The translations under genes and the position numbers were made by a program. Below the pieces are notes generated by a model. It saw only the letters and a list, made by a program, of their open reading frames with translations, was not told the DNA's origin and did no database searches. Below, one piece after another: positions 12,336 through 23,067 of a DNA stretch of 64,000 nt; within the stretch, counting starts at the first letter, position 1; each line of letters opens with the position of its first letter. The stretch is from Todiramphus chloris collaris (Eukaryota > Chordata > Aves > Coraciiformes > Alcedinidae), in assembly GCA_025345505.1 (NCBI GenBank), contig JANVCC010000125.1:3475663-3539662 (forward strand), read 5' to 3'.

Positions 12336-14307
12336 GCTCTAAAGGAGTCTCTTCCTCACAATTAATTCATGACCACCTTGTCCTCTCGTAGACAAACACC
12401 TTAATGAAAGGTGACAACATTGCACCTAAACCACTGGAGCAAGAGGTAGGGCAGATGGCAAGTTTGGAAGCAAGTAAGAAGCAATAGAGCAGCAGAAGGG
12501 TGAGCTTCACAGCCTATTCTAAAGCATGAGAATGTGAGAAACTCTGATGCAGGAAAAGGTGGTTCAGCTACCGCGAGAGGTAACGAATATCACAAACTGT
12601 CAAGATGAGGATGAAAGAACTCTAGTACAAGCAGGACTGGGATTCATCTCTTTCTTCAAGGCTGAAATTCGTGTTGTTTAATGAAGACACTGACAGCAGA
12701 GACTTGAACAGGTTATCTTTGACTCCCTTTATAGTCAACAAGAGTAAAACCAGTAGAGTAAATGGAGTTTAGGACATGATTTGTGTCAACTCATAAAGAT
12801 ATATACACTTGGACCATTGACATGAAGCCTAAATAACAAAGATTGTACCACCAAAATCAGTACTGGAGAGCTTGACAGCTCGGAGATAGACACCTATACT
12901 GTGAACAAATAAAATATTTTAATTTATATTAATAACATTTCTTTTAGATTGTCAATGGATAAAGCATCAAGAAATTTCTTGATCTCTGTATAAACTGTGC
13001 TCCCTTTCTGCACGACAAAATTTCAAGGTCCACGCATCGTAAGAAACATTTGCTAGTATTTTGCCAGTCTTCCTTCTTTATATAGCCTCTTTTTGAACAA
13101 CTGAGGAATACTTCCACCTTGTTCATTGACCAGATTTCACTGAATCTTAAGATGTTTCGTGGGCTCCTTCGCTGGTTTCATCTTAACCTCTCAAACCCTT
13201 TGCAGTTCAGCCTACCTCATTTTTCTCTCAGTCTGACTCGCGTCCTCTTCCTGTTGTCTACTTTGTGAATTTAGATCATGCTGTGACAAACCTTTGCTCC
13301 TCCCTCATCCTGAGTGACTTCTTTTATATTTGACTCCATGTCAGAGTTTGTAGTCCTGAGCCTCCTTGTCATTCAAGGGCCCCATCTGCTAGATTTTCAC
13401 TGTATCAATTGATGTGTAGTATCATTGACCAGGGCAATTAAATACAACACAGGGACTCTGTTAACCATTCCAAGTCATCATAAATTTATTAGTTTTCTTC
13501 ATATTCTTGACACCTACGTGGCATTGTTGTCCAGATAATTCATGGGATAAACGGTGCCATATTTTGAGCTCTGTGATAGCTCTAACGAAAGTGAAATCTA
13601 ATTAGGAAGACTGTGAGCTATCAGCAATATGGGTTGATGCTAAGATCATAAGGCAATAAATAGATGGAGTTGATTGACTTGATGGAGAAGAGCGGATCTA
13701 TTTTATATGTATTAGGGAGATACTACCAGTAAAGATGAGAAGGACTAAGAAGAGAGACTTCCCTAAGGTCACAGTTTATAGCAATTCAAAGGAAGGGACA
13801 CGCTCAACTCACCAGTCACATTCAGTGGACTGGAATGGAACAGAATGGCATTTCCAATGTCACTTGTGTATTTTCAGCTCTCCTTCACCATACTTAAGTT
13901 TTCTGCCTCTACAAATCATTTTGGAAGTCCCAACAGCAGGAGAGTGATGAATGGGAAGGCAGAATTTGCGTGAAAATGAGCTAATCTCCCCAACACATTA
14001 GAATAATAATTCTTTGTCAGACCTAACATTCAGTGAAAAATGAGTCTTGCTCACGTATTAGTCTAGAGAGGAGGTTTTGATAATAGAGTAGTGTAAAGCT
14101 AAGACATTCATCTTGGAATCGAATGAAAGCGAGAGGATTAGAGGATCACTTAGAATAATTCTGATGCAATGAAATACAGTTCATGGCAAGAGCTAACACA
14201 ATAGCCCCAATCAAATATGATTTAGGCACAGTTAGAAGTAGTACTCTAATTACCAGTAATTGATTTAATGAGTTTCCTGCAACTTTGCTACAGAGTGAAA
14301 AAGGATG
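12336..14307. other. Unique non-coding sequence
   Basis: No gene or transposon was recognised. The base composition is ordinary AT-rich. The longest open frame is about 70 codons (plus strand 13735-13947), with no recognisable domain. Confidence 0.6.
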
Positions 14308-14451
14308 GTTTGGTGGGTTTGTTTCTGGGTTTTTGTTTTTTTCATGTGTTTTTTTTTAATTTTTTTTTTTTTGTGTGTGTGTTTTTGTTTTGGTTTTGTT
14401 TGGGGTTTGTGTTTTTTTGTTTTGTTTGCTTTATTTATTTATTTTATTTAT
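14308..14451 (+). repeat. T/G-rich low-complexity block
   Basis: About 145 bases of T runs separated by single or grouped G (GTTTT, GGTTTTG, GTGTGTGTG) ending in TTTATTTATTTATTTTATTTA. The overlapping phenylalanine/valine-rich ORFs here are produced by this tract. Similar composition occurs inside the CR1 at 31764-31841 and, as its complement, at 30923-31115. Confidence 0.85.
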
Positions 14452-14609
14452 AATGACAGCCATGATTTTCCCATGTGTTTTGGTGCCAGGAAAAAGAACT
14501 AATAATTCAAATGGGAAGCTTTACAGGAATACATCAAAGATATCTTGCCATCAGTGAAGCTAGGTAGTGGCTTGGGATTGCATGTGAACAAGAGTGTTCT
14601 CAAATGCCA

Positions 14610-15076
14610 AATCATAGAATGGTAGGAGTTGGAAGGAACCTCTGGAGATCATCGAGTACAACACCCATGTCAAAGCTGGATCACCCAGATCAGAACAAAC
14701 AGGAACAAATCCAGGGGGGGTCTGAAAGTCATCAGAGAAGAAGACTCCACAACCTCTCTGGGCAGCCTGGTCCAGGCTCTGTCACCCTCACAGGAAAGAA
14801 GTTTCTCCTCATGTTGAGGTGGCACTTCCTGTGTTCATGTTAGTGACCATTGCCTCTTATCCTATCACTGGGCACCACTGGAAAGATACTGGCCCCTTCT
14901 ACTTGACACCCACCCTTCAGATATTTGTAAACATTAATAATGTCCCCTCTCAGGCCTCTCTTCTCTGGACTAATCAGCCTTTCCCTTCATTATCCTTGTA
15001 GCCCCCCATTGGACTGTCTCTAATATTTTCCCATCCCTCTTGAATTGGGGAGCCCAGAACTGGACACAATACTGCA
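14610..15076 (-). mobile_element. CR1, 3' fragment (copy A)
   Basis: The 3' end (ATCATAGAATGG) is at the low-coordinate side. The copy then follows the CR1 order: the CTCTGGAGATCATCGAG block, the ORF2 C-terminal block (AACCTCTCTGGGCAGCCTGG), the GACACCCACCCTTCAGATAT block, CCCTCTCAGGCC and GAATTGGGGAGCCCAGAACT. It stops at GGACACAATACTGCA, where it directly abuts the 3' end of another CR1 (copy B). About 467 bp, 5'-truncated, with many frame-breaking changes. Confidence 0.96.
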
Positions 15077-16245
15077 CATAATGGTTGAGTTGGAAGGGAC
15101 CTTAAATATCATCTAGTTTCAGACTCCCTGCCAGGGATTCATTGCTTCTGAGCTTGGAGGAGGTGAAGCTTGAATATTAGCCAGTGTTCTTGGGCCATTC
15201 TTCTCTTCAGGGCTCTATCCATTGGTATTCTACCAAGCAGAAACCTGAAGAGGCCAAAGTCTGCTATCCTGAATGCCAGGGTAGTGAACTTGCTGTGTGC
15301 CCTTCCTACTGCCCTAAGGATCTTGAACTAATGGTCATTTCATGGTCACTGCAGCCAAGGATGCCCTTGAGCTTCAGATTTCCCACCAGACCCTCCTTGT
15401 TGGTGAGAACAAGATCCAGCATCACATCTCTCCTTGTTGGCTCCTCTATCACTTGGAGAAGGAACTTATCATAAACACATTCCAGGAAAGTCCTGAATTA
15501 CTTAGGCCCTGCGGTGTTCTCTCCAGCAGATACCGGTGTCATTGAAGTGTCTCATGACTACCAGGGCTTGTGAACTTGAGATTGCTCCTTGGGATCTGTC
15601 TACAGAGGGTCTCATTTGCTCAGTCTTCCTAGTTGGGTGGCTTGCAGCAGGTCCCCACTATAATCTCATCTATCCCTGTCCTCCCCTTAATTCTTACCCT
15701 TAAACTCTCATTCAGCTCCTCATCCATCCCCAGGCAGAGCTCCATGCACTCCAGCTGGTCATCAACATAGGACAACATCCCATCCTTGTCTCCCCTGCCT
15801 GCCCTTCTTAAAAATCCTGTATCCTTCCATTCCAGCACTTCAGTCATAGAAGCCATCCCACCACGTCTCCATGATGTAGTAAGATCATAGCCCCGAAGGC
15901 TTGTGCATGTCTTCAGCTCCTCTTGTTTATTCCCCATTAGGTATGCTTCAGACATATTTAAGACATTTAAGTTGGGCCCCCAGTGATGCTGACCTACTGG
16001 TTGGAGTGGCTGGAATTAATCTGTGCCACTCTTTGGGTACTCTCCTGCTGTCCTGGGTTCCCTCTCCAGGCTCTGGGCATCTATTGCTGTCACTGGCATC
16101 AAAGTGGTAGGAGTGGGATGGATTGAGGTTGCCCACCCCCTCCCCCATAGCAACTTCAGTTGCCCTCTTCACCAGCTTGGCAAGCCTATGACTGAAGATG
16201 CTTTTCTCCTTCTCTGATAGATGGAACCCATCATCCCCTAGTGAA
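15077..16245 (-). mobile_element. CR1 with internal deletion (copy B)
   Basis: The first about 60 bases are a CR1 3' end (ATAATGGTTGAGTTGGAAGG, then CTCCCTGCC). At about 15138 the sequence jumps to the end of the endonuclease part of CR1 ORF2 and runs through it to the start of ORF2 and the sequence upstream (to about 16245, ending in TGGAACCCATCATCCCCTAG). The reverse transcriptase region, normally about 2 kb, is absent. Either one element lost its middle, or a short 3' end inserted next to an older 5' part. It is the longest CR1 segment in the window. Confidence 0.9.
15139..15972 (-). pseudogene. CR1 ORF2 endonuclease remnant
   Basis: This is a broken copy of the apurinic-like (APE) endonuclease domain that nicks target DNA in CR1 and related LINEs. 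On the minus strand, recognisable pieces in order are MGNKQEELK (from 15937), ETWWD (15855-15869), DQLECMELCLGMDEELNESL, VRIKGRTG, IIVGT.C.KPP, a RHFN string at 15541-15552, the complement of LVLTNKEG at 15391-15413, and GCSDHEM at 15338-15357. RHFN stands where the family has GDFN, so the catalytic Asp is replaced by His. A one-base deletion upstream puts ETWWD out of frame with its neighbours. The SDH motif survives. It is dead as a protein; ordering and motifs make the identity secure. Confidence 0.93.
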
Positions 16246-16679
16246 AATCAGCGTTACAAAGAGGAAGAGAAATGGGATACCCTGCCTGGTTTTAGCCACT
16301 TCAGAGCTCTTTTTTTCCACAGATTCATGATTCCAGGTTAGGTGTTGCGACAGCTTCGCAGAGGCTAAGTGATTTGTGTGGGGAGTTTCTCACTGCTGAC
16401 TCCAAGTGCCCTGAGTTGTAGGGATTCCTCCAGGAAATATAAAATACCTGCAGGGAGACAAGCAAGAAGACTGGAGGCCTAATTGTCCCCTTGTGTATAT
16501 AGTTTAAACTAACACATCTTCCTCAATTTATGGGAGCCTGGCTGCTGCTGCATGTCCTCACTGTGAAGAAAACAGTGAGCGTTTCAGAAAGGGACCAGGT
16601 AGCATAGAGCTGTGAGACCTTCACCTCCATCCATGGCACCTAAATGCACAGCAGATGCATTGTGGATGCCTAAAGATAA
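16246..16679. other. Unique non-coding sequence
   Basis: A stretch of about 430 bases between two CR1 fragments. No gene or repeat was recognised. Some of it could be older CR1 5' sequence beyond what I can recall. Confidence 0.5.
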
Positions 16680-16770
16680 ATCATAGAATCATAGAATGGT
16701 TTGCGTTGGAAGGGACCTTAAAGATCATCTCATTCCAACCACCCTGCCATGGGCAGGGACACCTCCCACT
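16680..16770 (-). mobile_element. CR1, short 3' end
   Basis: A clean CR1 3' terminus: ATCATAGAATCATAGAATGG, GTTGGAAGGGACCTTAAAG, CATCTCATTCCAACC, CCTGCCATGGGCAGGGACAC, CTCCCACT. It ends after about 91 bases. The close fit to the consensus I recall suggests a fairly young insertion, severely 5'-truncated. Confidence 0.95.
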
Positions 16771-19749
16771 TGAGCTTCTGAGGTGAAGTGACCTGGGAGA
16801 TTTTTGCATGTTTACTATTGAAAGGAAGAAGTACCTTTGTACTTTGAGGGATACTGAGTCCTCTATTCCAGCACTGCCTTGGATAGCAAAGCCCAGTGGC
16901 CACTTTGCAGTGAATAAGCCATCAGTGAGACTTGAAAGCAATGAAATAGTTTGATGATGAAGGGATGATGGTGCATAGTGCTCATTACTGTGAAACATTG
17001 CTGACAAAGAGCAGAACCATTCAAAAACGTGGTGTTCTTCCTGTGAAGTGGAGTATAAGAGCACAGTACTACTTTTACGTAGGTATAAAAAGGTGAGAGG
17101 GTATGTTACGTGTACATCAGATCATGGTGTTAACGGAATAGTCTTCAGGATGTATCTCCCTCAACTCATTTTCTACCCTTATCACAAGTTGTTTGATTTT
17201 TGGTGATTTCACACATGGGAGAGGCACTTGGCATTGCTCATCAACATTCCAGATTGGCCAAGTTTTTTTTGTCATTGAAAGTAGTTACAGGCAATCTACA
17301 TTCACACAGTTGCTTTATCAAAGGTACCCTTCCAAATAATTCAAGTGCCAGAAGCCACTTACAAATGGCACCATTTCAAGGCTTATATTAACCTTAGGTG
17401 TTTCCTTTTAAATAAGCAAGGAGGTAGTTAGAAGTGCTGGGTGCCTCTGAGCACAAGATGAAGTAAAGATCAAGATAATTTCTAAAGTGTTCTAATCTCA
17501 TGCCTCAGTGCCTTAAAGGAGCCCTTTAGAGTCAACTTACTCTTTGACCATTGACTAAAATCTAATAACTTTGGCAGCAAATGAGGTGTGAAATGCTGTC
17601 AAAAGCACCTCGATAATACTTCGTGTGCTACGAAACATTTTCATCTCTGGGGTAAGAGTCTGTAGAAAAAGCTGCAGCTTATCAGTTGATGGCTTTAGAA
17701 ATCAACGTGCTTTTGCAGTGAAGGAGATTTGCACTGCCAGCCATGCTGTAGGTTTTGAGTCCAAATCAAGGCTACATCCTACACGATGACAAACAGATGG
17801 ATGGACCATTCTCAGTGTTTTTGCCCTTGATAATATATGCAGTCTGTAAAGAAGCAACTATTATACTTTGTAAATGTGATCTTCTGTTTACCTAAGGACT
17901 CACAGAGGCATTGTAAGAGTTCATATTAATCTTTGATTTTTTTTTTTTTCCTTTATTTTTCATCCCAAATAAAGTTTGTCTTTTTTTTTTTTTTCAAAGG
18001 AGCCACCAAGTAATGGACTGCAAGTAGCAAAATCCAAGAGTGAGTTTCCTGGTTTTGATCTGTACTTAGAATTATCTCTCAGGGCTGCAGCAAACAATGT
18101 ATGTATTAGTATGGATTCCAGCATTCTTTGCTCAGCTTTTTCCTCAAGTTAGTGCATTGTCTGACACACTCAGTTTTCAAAACCTCAACGTTGCCTTGTG
18201 AATTAAAATAAATATATAAATAGAGATGGGTGCAGGCTCCCAAACAGGTGGTGTCTCTAAATCAAAATTTTCATCCAAGTCCTTCAAATTTAAAATTGCT
18301 TTTTTTTTTTTTTCAACAAAAATGAAATTGTATGTTTTGGTTTCTTTTACTCTGAACCAAAATATTATTTTCTTCCCGAAGAAACAAAGTAAGGTTGAAA
18401 AGATACTTCCTTTTCCTTTCTTCTCTTCATTTTATATTTCCCCTTCTTTAATACAGGGCATTAATACTTTATACCTCTTTCTGAATTACTGTTAGATCTT
18501 TGAATGTAAGGCACAATGTAAGCATGAAGTACTAGCTCATGTATATTACAATTATAGTATCAGGCAGAACTCAATAAGCAGAGGGCATATCTGATAATGT
18601 CTCATATTCTGTCAGAATAAGGAAAAAGTACATGATAAAAAAGCGTAGAGGTGACCCATAGGGAAAGTAATAACTTCTAACAAATCTGGCATTTGTTCCC
18701 AGTAGAAAAATAATGAAGTAGAGAGAAAGATGAAGAGAAATTAAAGAAAAAGTTATGTCTTGTAAAATATTTAGGGAGACAAGTTCAATTTATACCGAAG
18801 AAGACAGGAGCATTTAAAAGGACCAGCATTTTATTCTTAGACTTTGGTGTCTATTCAGGTAACAGCAGGAATTATGGAATGGACAGAAGCTGCACTTCTC
18901 TGCCTTTGACAGCAAAGGCAACACAAGTTTTGCAGATGAACTTGAAATGCAGCTGGTTTTTTTTCTCCTCTTTGCTTCACCTCCATGTTTGAATGAATAT
19001 AAATGGTAGTTTTTCAGAACCCCTGAACAGTGCATTTCTTTGTACACTGAGCGTGATCAAGTGTGTCTGCTCTGAATTCCTGCAGCAAGCTGAAGATTGC
19101 ATCCCCCTGTGTAGCCCATGTGTCCAAAGACTGCTAAGGTGGTGGACCAGCTTTTCTCAGAAAAGCATGAGAAATTGTGAAAAACTTTTGCTGATGGATA
19201 AAAAGAAAAACTCCTGTAAGAATTCTGTCTTCATGGACCCCGAGAGAGAAACTGGCATAACCCAAGTGCAGAAGGTGGTACACTGCACGAGTAGAAAGGG
19301 GCTATAGGAGTCGTGAGGAAAGAGCAAAGGGAGGTCTCCAAGTTCTCTTGGTAATGAAGTTCTTGGATTTTTTTCCCTTACAAGGTTCTCTGGGGAACGT
19401 AAACAGATACATCAAAGTGGTGCAGGAAGAACCAACATGCTCTGCAGCACTTGTGAGTGTGGCAAGAAGGAAGTCAAATATCTGTATTTCTCCCTCACTG
19501 AGTCTTTCTGTACTTCCCATTTATTCTGATTTTATGTCAGTGTTGATTTAATGAGTGATTCAGTGTGTATGAACTTGGAGAATGAGGACTACAGTAACTT
19601 CCGTGAGCCCACTCAAACACCAATGGCCTTTACATCCCGGTGTCCATCCTGGTTTCCCTTCTGTTCAGTGAAAGCCCTGCCTTCCAAAGGCATGGAGTAG
19701 GGTGAGCAGGAATGAGTGAAGGTCTGCAAAAGCTCTTGTAGGAGGAACA
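16771..19749. other. Unique non-coding sequence
   Basis: No gene or transposon was recognised. T-rich runs lie at 17937-17994 and 18299-18314. A minus frame of 127 codons (16681-17064) overlaps the preceding CR1 and a plus frame of 104 codons lies at 18993-19307. Neither shows a known domain. Confidence 0.6.
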
Positions 19750-19842
19750 ACTAAATAGACTGGTGCTTTTCAACCAGGAAGACATGACTGAAGGAGGAAA
19801 TGAAAGAAGGCTTTATAGACACTAGCAGCATGTAGAAGGTAA
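19750..19842 (+). mobile_element. Possible ancient CR1 relic
   Basis: The order of TAGACTGGTGCTTTTCAACC, then GACTGAAGGAGGAAATGAAA, CTTTATAGACACTAGCAGC and TAGAAGGTAA resembles the old CR1 block downstream of the reverse transcriptase (gctgttcag...gactgaggggggatatgata...). Divergence is high and no tail is visible. Tentative. Confidence 0.35.
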
Positions 19843-22072
19843 TTGCACAGTGTTATGTTCTCTGTAGAACACGTTGGAATCAAGATGGAATCAGATGTGG
19901 AGATAGCAAGCAAAATACCTTTTCATTTAATTCTTTTTCATACAGTGTAAACATAAGCTGTGCAATTTCTAACTACAGGATGCTGTAAATGTTAAGGCCT
20001 TTTGTAGATTCAGAAAGCAGTGGATAGCTTAATGAAAGAAAAATGACTCTGTTACACCAGAAGATGCAACAACTGTTTTAGGAAGTCCAGAATCTGCAAC
20101 TTACTGGAGGGTAGGAAAGTATTCTTGGGATGCTCCTCCTACTCTTTTGTTTTCTCCTCACTATTCACTCTAGGCATGATTGGAGATGGTATTCAGTGCT
20201 GGATGGATCCATGTCCAAGCTGATCCAGCCATTCTTTAGTTGTTAATTGCTTGCCCTTCTGTCAGGGTATCTATAGTTCTCACATGGGGAATATGGTTAC
20301 AGGAGTCAGCAGTCACCAGGTACAAGACTATGGCTGATCTGCTGATGTTCCTGAGTCATTATACTTCTTTTTTTTTTTTTTTTTTTTGTGTTATAATTGA
20401 GTGAAACATCCTCTTAAGCTTTACAGTTATTATTATTACTATCGTGGAGGAAGGTATACTGAGTTAAGCATACTATCATGCTGATATTGCTAGTATTGCT
20501 CTCCTTACCCACAGCAGCACAGGACAAGGTGCCTGTAACACCGCACAGACCAACCACTCATTTTATGGGCTGTAGTGCAGTTCATGCAGCTCTCTCCCAG
20601 CATTCATCCCGTTCTGTCATTCCTACTCCTATCACCTTGAAATGCGGTTTCAGCATTTTTCCATCCCTGGTATTAGTGCATTTTGAGATTGATTCAGGTC
20701 ATGCTTTGCTTTTGAGAATCTGGCAAGTCTATTACATGGAGCTATGGTTGTACTAGATAGAAAAGACCCTCCGGGTCAGTCTGCTGCTTTCCTATCACCT
20801 CCCTGTTGCTCCCTGGAGTGGGTCCTCTTCTATTTCACTTTCCCAAGCAGTAACACTACCACTGCTTTGCTGGTGAAGGTGCTTTATAGTCTGTCAGGTC
20901 TTACCAACTGGGAACAATTCCCAAAATTTAGATGACATTTTCTCTGTTACAAATTCATTCTGTTGTTCCAGATTCTTATTTCCAATGCATGATTTTTTAT
21001 TTTTTTCCTAATGTATCCAATATAATCTCTGTCTGTCTGTGGCATATTCCCCTTTTGATTGAGTCCTTCCCAGTGGTTAATCCATTAGACATGATCTTGC
21101 TAAACAGTTATGCTGTTGCTTACATAGGACACAAATAGTTGCCAAATCTGCAAACGTGGGTATTGTTTCTTTCAAGCCTATGTCAAAATACATTCCAAGG
21201 AAAGGACTATTCATTTCATCTTTTCTCAAAATTATGACCTCTGTTGTTTTCTGAGTAATTTCTTTTTTTTTTACTTTACTTGTTATGTTTTTTCTGTAGG
21301 CAGAGATCCTTACCTCTAAGCAAGAAACTGCTAAAGTGCTTCCTTTTTTTGCAATCTATTCAAAATTTCATTAAAATTTCCTTTCCTCTATTAGACCAAA
21401 ATTAAACTGTAAGACATAAAATGAAAATGTCATGTAATCTCATGCTCATGATGGGAGTAAGATCTACTAACACTGTCTGACTGTTGAATTAATCTTATTT
21501 TTGTTGTGCCCTGGAGTCCTATAAACTCCCATGTGTACTGTTTGCTTTCCCATCTTAGCCTTTTGAATTCCTTGATGCTGCATCTGTCCTGATGAAAGTT
21601 CCTGTATACCCACTGATCAACAAAATTGTACTGTTTTCTATCTCTTCTTCAGAAAGTGAAATAGAAAATCAAAAGGAAACAACAGAATTTTGTGCACTAT
21701 TCAATAAATGTCTCCTCATAATCTGGTAAGATGGATGCTGGCCAGTGTGAATACAGTTTTGAATAGAAGGTGATAGTGAGACACTTTATTAAGCATGAAA
21801 TATGATTGCTTATCATGCTTCTCTCATGCATGAACATACACCCGGACAATCCTGCTTCTTTGAATAATTCAGACCTAACTCAAATAGACATTTAGTCATC
21901 CAGCCATGCACTACATGCTACCATTCACATTTGTCATGTGATGGTTGGTCTCTTTCTGAAGGTCTCCTCAAGAAAACAACCATCCATTGCAGTACTTCAC
22001 TTTGTTATGATCTTATTCTTGCTTTACCTGTATGCGCTACTCTGAGTTTGTTTCACAAAGGTAATGCTGAAG
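19843..22072. other. Unique non-coding sequence
   Basis: No gene or transposon was recognised. A T20 run sits at 20368-20387. The plus-strand frame 20478-20756 begins with a hydrophobic, signal-peptide-like start, but nothing else supports a gene. Confidence 0.6.
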
Positions 22073-22312
22073 AATCATAGAATCAAATAATAGTTTTGGC
22101 TGGAAGAGTCCTTCAAGATCATCAAGTCCAACCTTATTCTCAGCACTATCAAAAACTACTAAACCATGTCCCTAAGCACAATATCTGCCCGTCTCTTAAA
22201 CACTTCCAGGGCTGGTGACTCCACCACCTCCCTGGGCAGCCCATTCCAATGCCTGACAACCCTTTGTGTGAAGAAATGCTTCCTGATACTCAACCTGAAC
22301 CTCCCCTGGTTC
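22073..22312 (-). mobile_element. CR1, 3' fragment
   Basis: The antisense tail AATCATAGAATC is followed by TTTTGGCTGGAAGAGTCCTT, ATCATCAAGTCCAACCTTAT, AAACCATGTCCCTAAGCAC, CCACCTCCCTGGGCAGCCCA and AACCTGAACCTCCCCTGG. This marks a CR1 subfamily different from the GATCTTTAAGGTCCCTTCC type. The nested piece at 57946-58050 belongs to the same subfamily. About 240 bp, 5'-truncated. Confidence 0.95.
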
Positions 22313-22692
22313 AACTAAGAAGAACAGACATAAAATCCTAGAATCAAGAAAAGACATGGTACAACCTATTGGGTGACTGATCCCATTTTTCTGCTGTTAC
22401 TGTGCTTTTGTAAACCTGTCCACCTCACCGCAGCATATGGTGAGGGAGGAGCTGTGATGTCCTTTAGTTCCTGGGAAATGTAATTGCTCTGTCTTACTGG
22501 TTTCTTCAGAAATGTCTGCCTCTTCTCTTAGGAGATTAACTCTTGAAACAGAGATGTCTGCTGTTCACAGGTTGAGAGGTATTGACTTCAGAGTTATTGA
22601 CACTGCTCTGGAGGAGCAGTGGAAGAGTTAGCGTAGTGCCAGTAAAAGTGTTTGAGTCTCAGAAGTGTTTGGATTATCATTTTTAACTGTAT
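22313..22692. other. Short unique interval between two CR1 copies
   Basis: About 380 bases lie between a minus-strand and a plus-strand CR1, whose 5' ends face each other across it. Nothing was recognised in it. Confidence 0.5.
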
Positions 22693-23067
22693 TGGAGAAG
22701 AGGTGGCTGAGGGATAACCTTCTTGCAGTCCACGACTTCTAGAAAGAGGGCAGTGCAGGGAAAGGTGCTGATCTCCTCGCTCGGGTGACCAGCAATAGAA
22801 CACGTGGAATTGTTACAAAGCAGTATCAGGGGAAGTTCAGATTGCACATCAGGAGAAGGTTCTTCACTGAGAGGATGGTTGGTCACTGGAACAGGCTCCC
22901 CAGGGAAGTAGTCATGGCACTAAGCCTGTCAGAATTCAAGGAACATCTGGGTGAGGCTCTTAGTCATATGATTTAGTTTTCATTACTCCTGTGAGATGCA
23001 AGGAATCTGACTCAATCCTTATAGATCTCTTCCAACTCAAGATATTTAAGGGTTCTATGATTGTATA
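22693..23067 (+). mobile_element. CR1, 3' fragment with ORF2 C-terminal remnant
   Basis: This starts at GGAGAAGAGGTGGCTGAGGG and runs to the 3' end with CTCTTCCAACTCAAGATATT and GGTTCTATGATTGTAT. A plus-strand frame at 22785-22976 keeps the ORF2 C-terminal pattern: KLRLxIRRRFFTER-like, GHWNRLPREVV, SEFKEHLGEALSHM. A stop-free stretch of about 63 codons remains. The ending CCAACTCAAGATATT indicates a different 3' subfamily from the other copies. Confidence 0.93.

Noticed and set aside
14268-14557. Phe/Val-rich membrane-protein-like frames
   Set aside because: They are direct translations of the T/G low-complexity block.
15184-16217. Several plus-strand frames over copy B
   Set aside because: They are antisense shadows of the CR1 ORF2 remnant on the minus strand.
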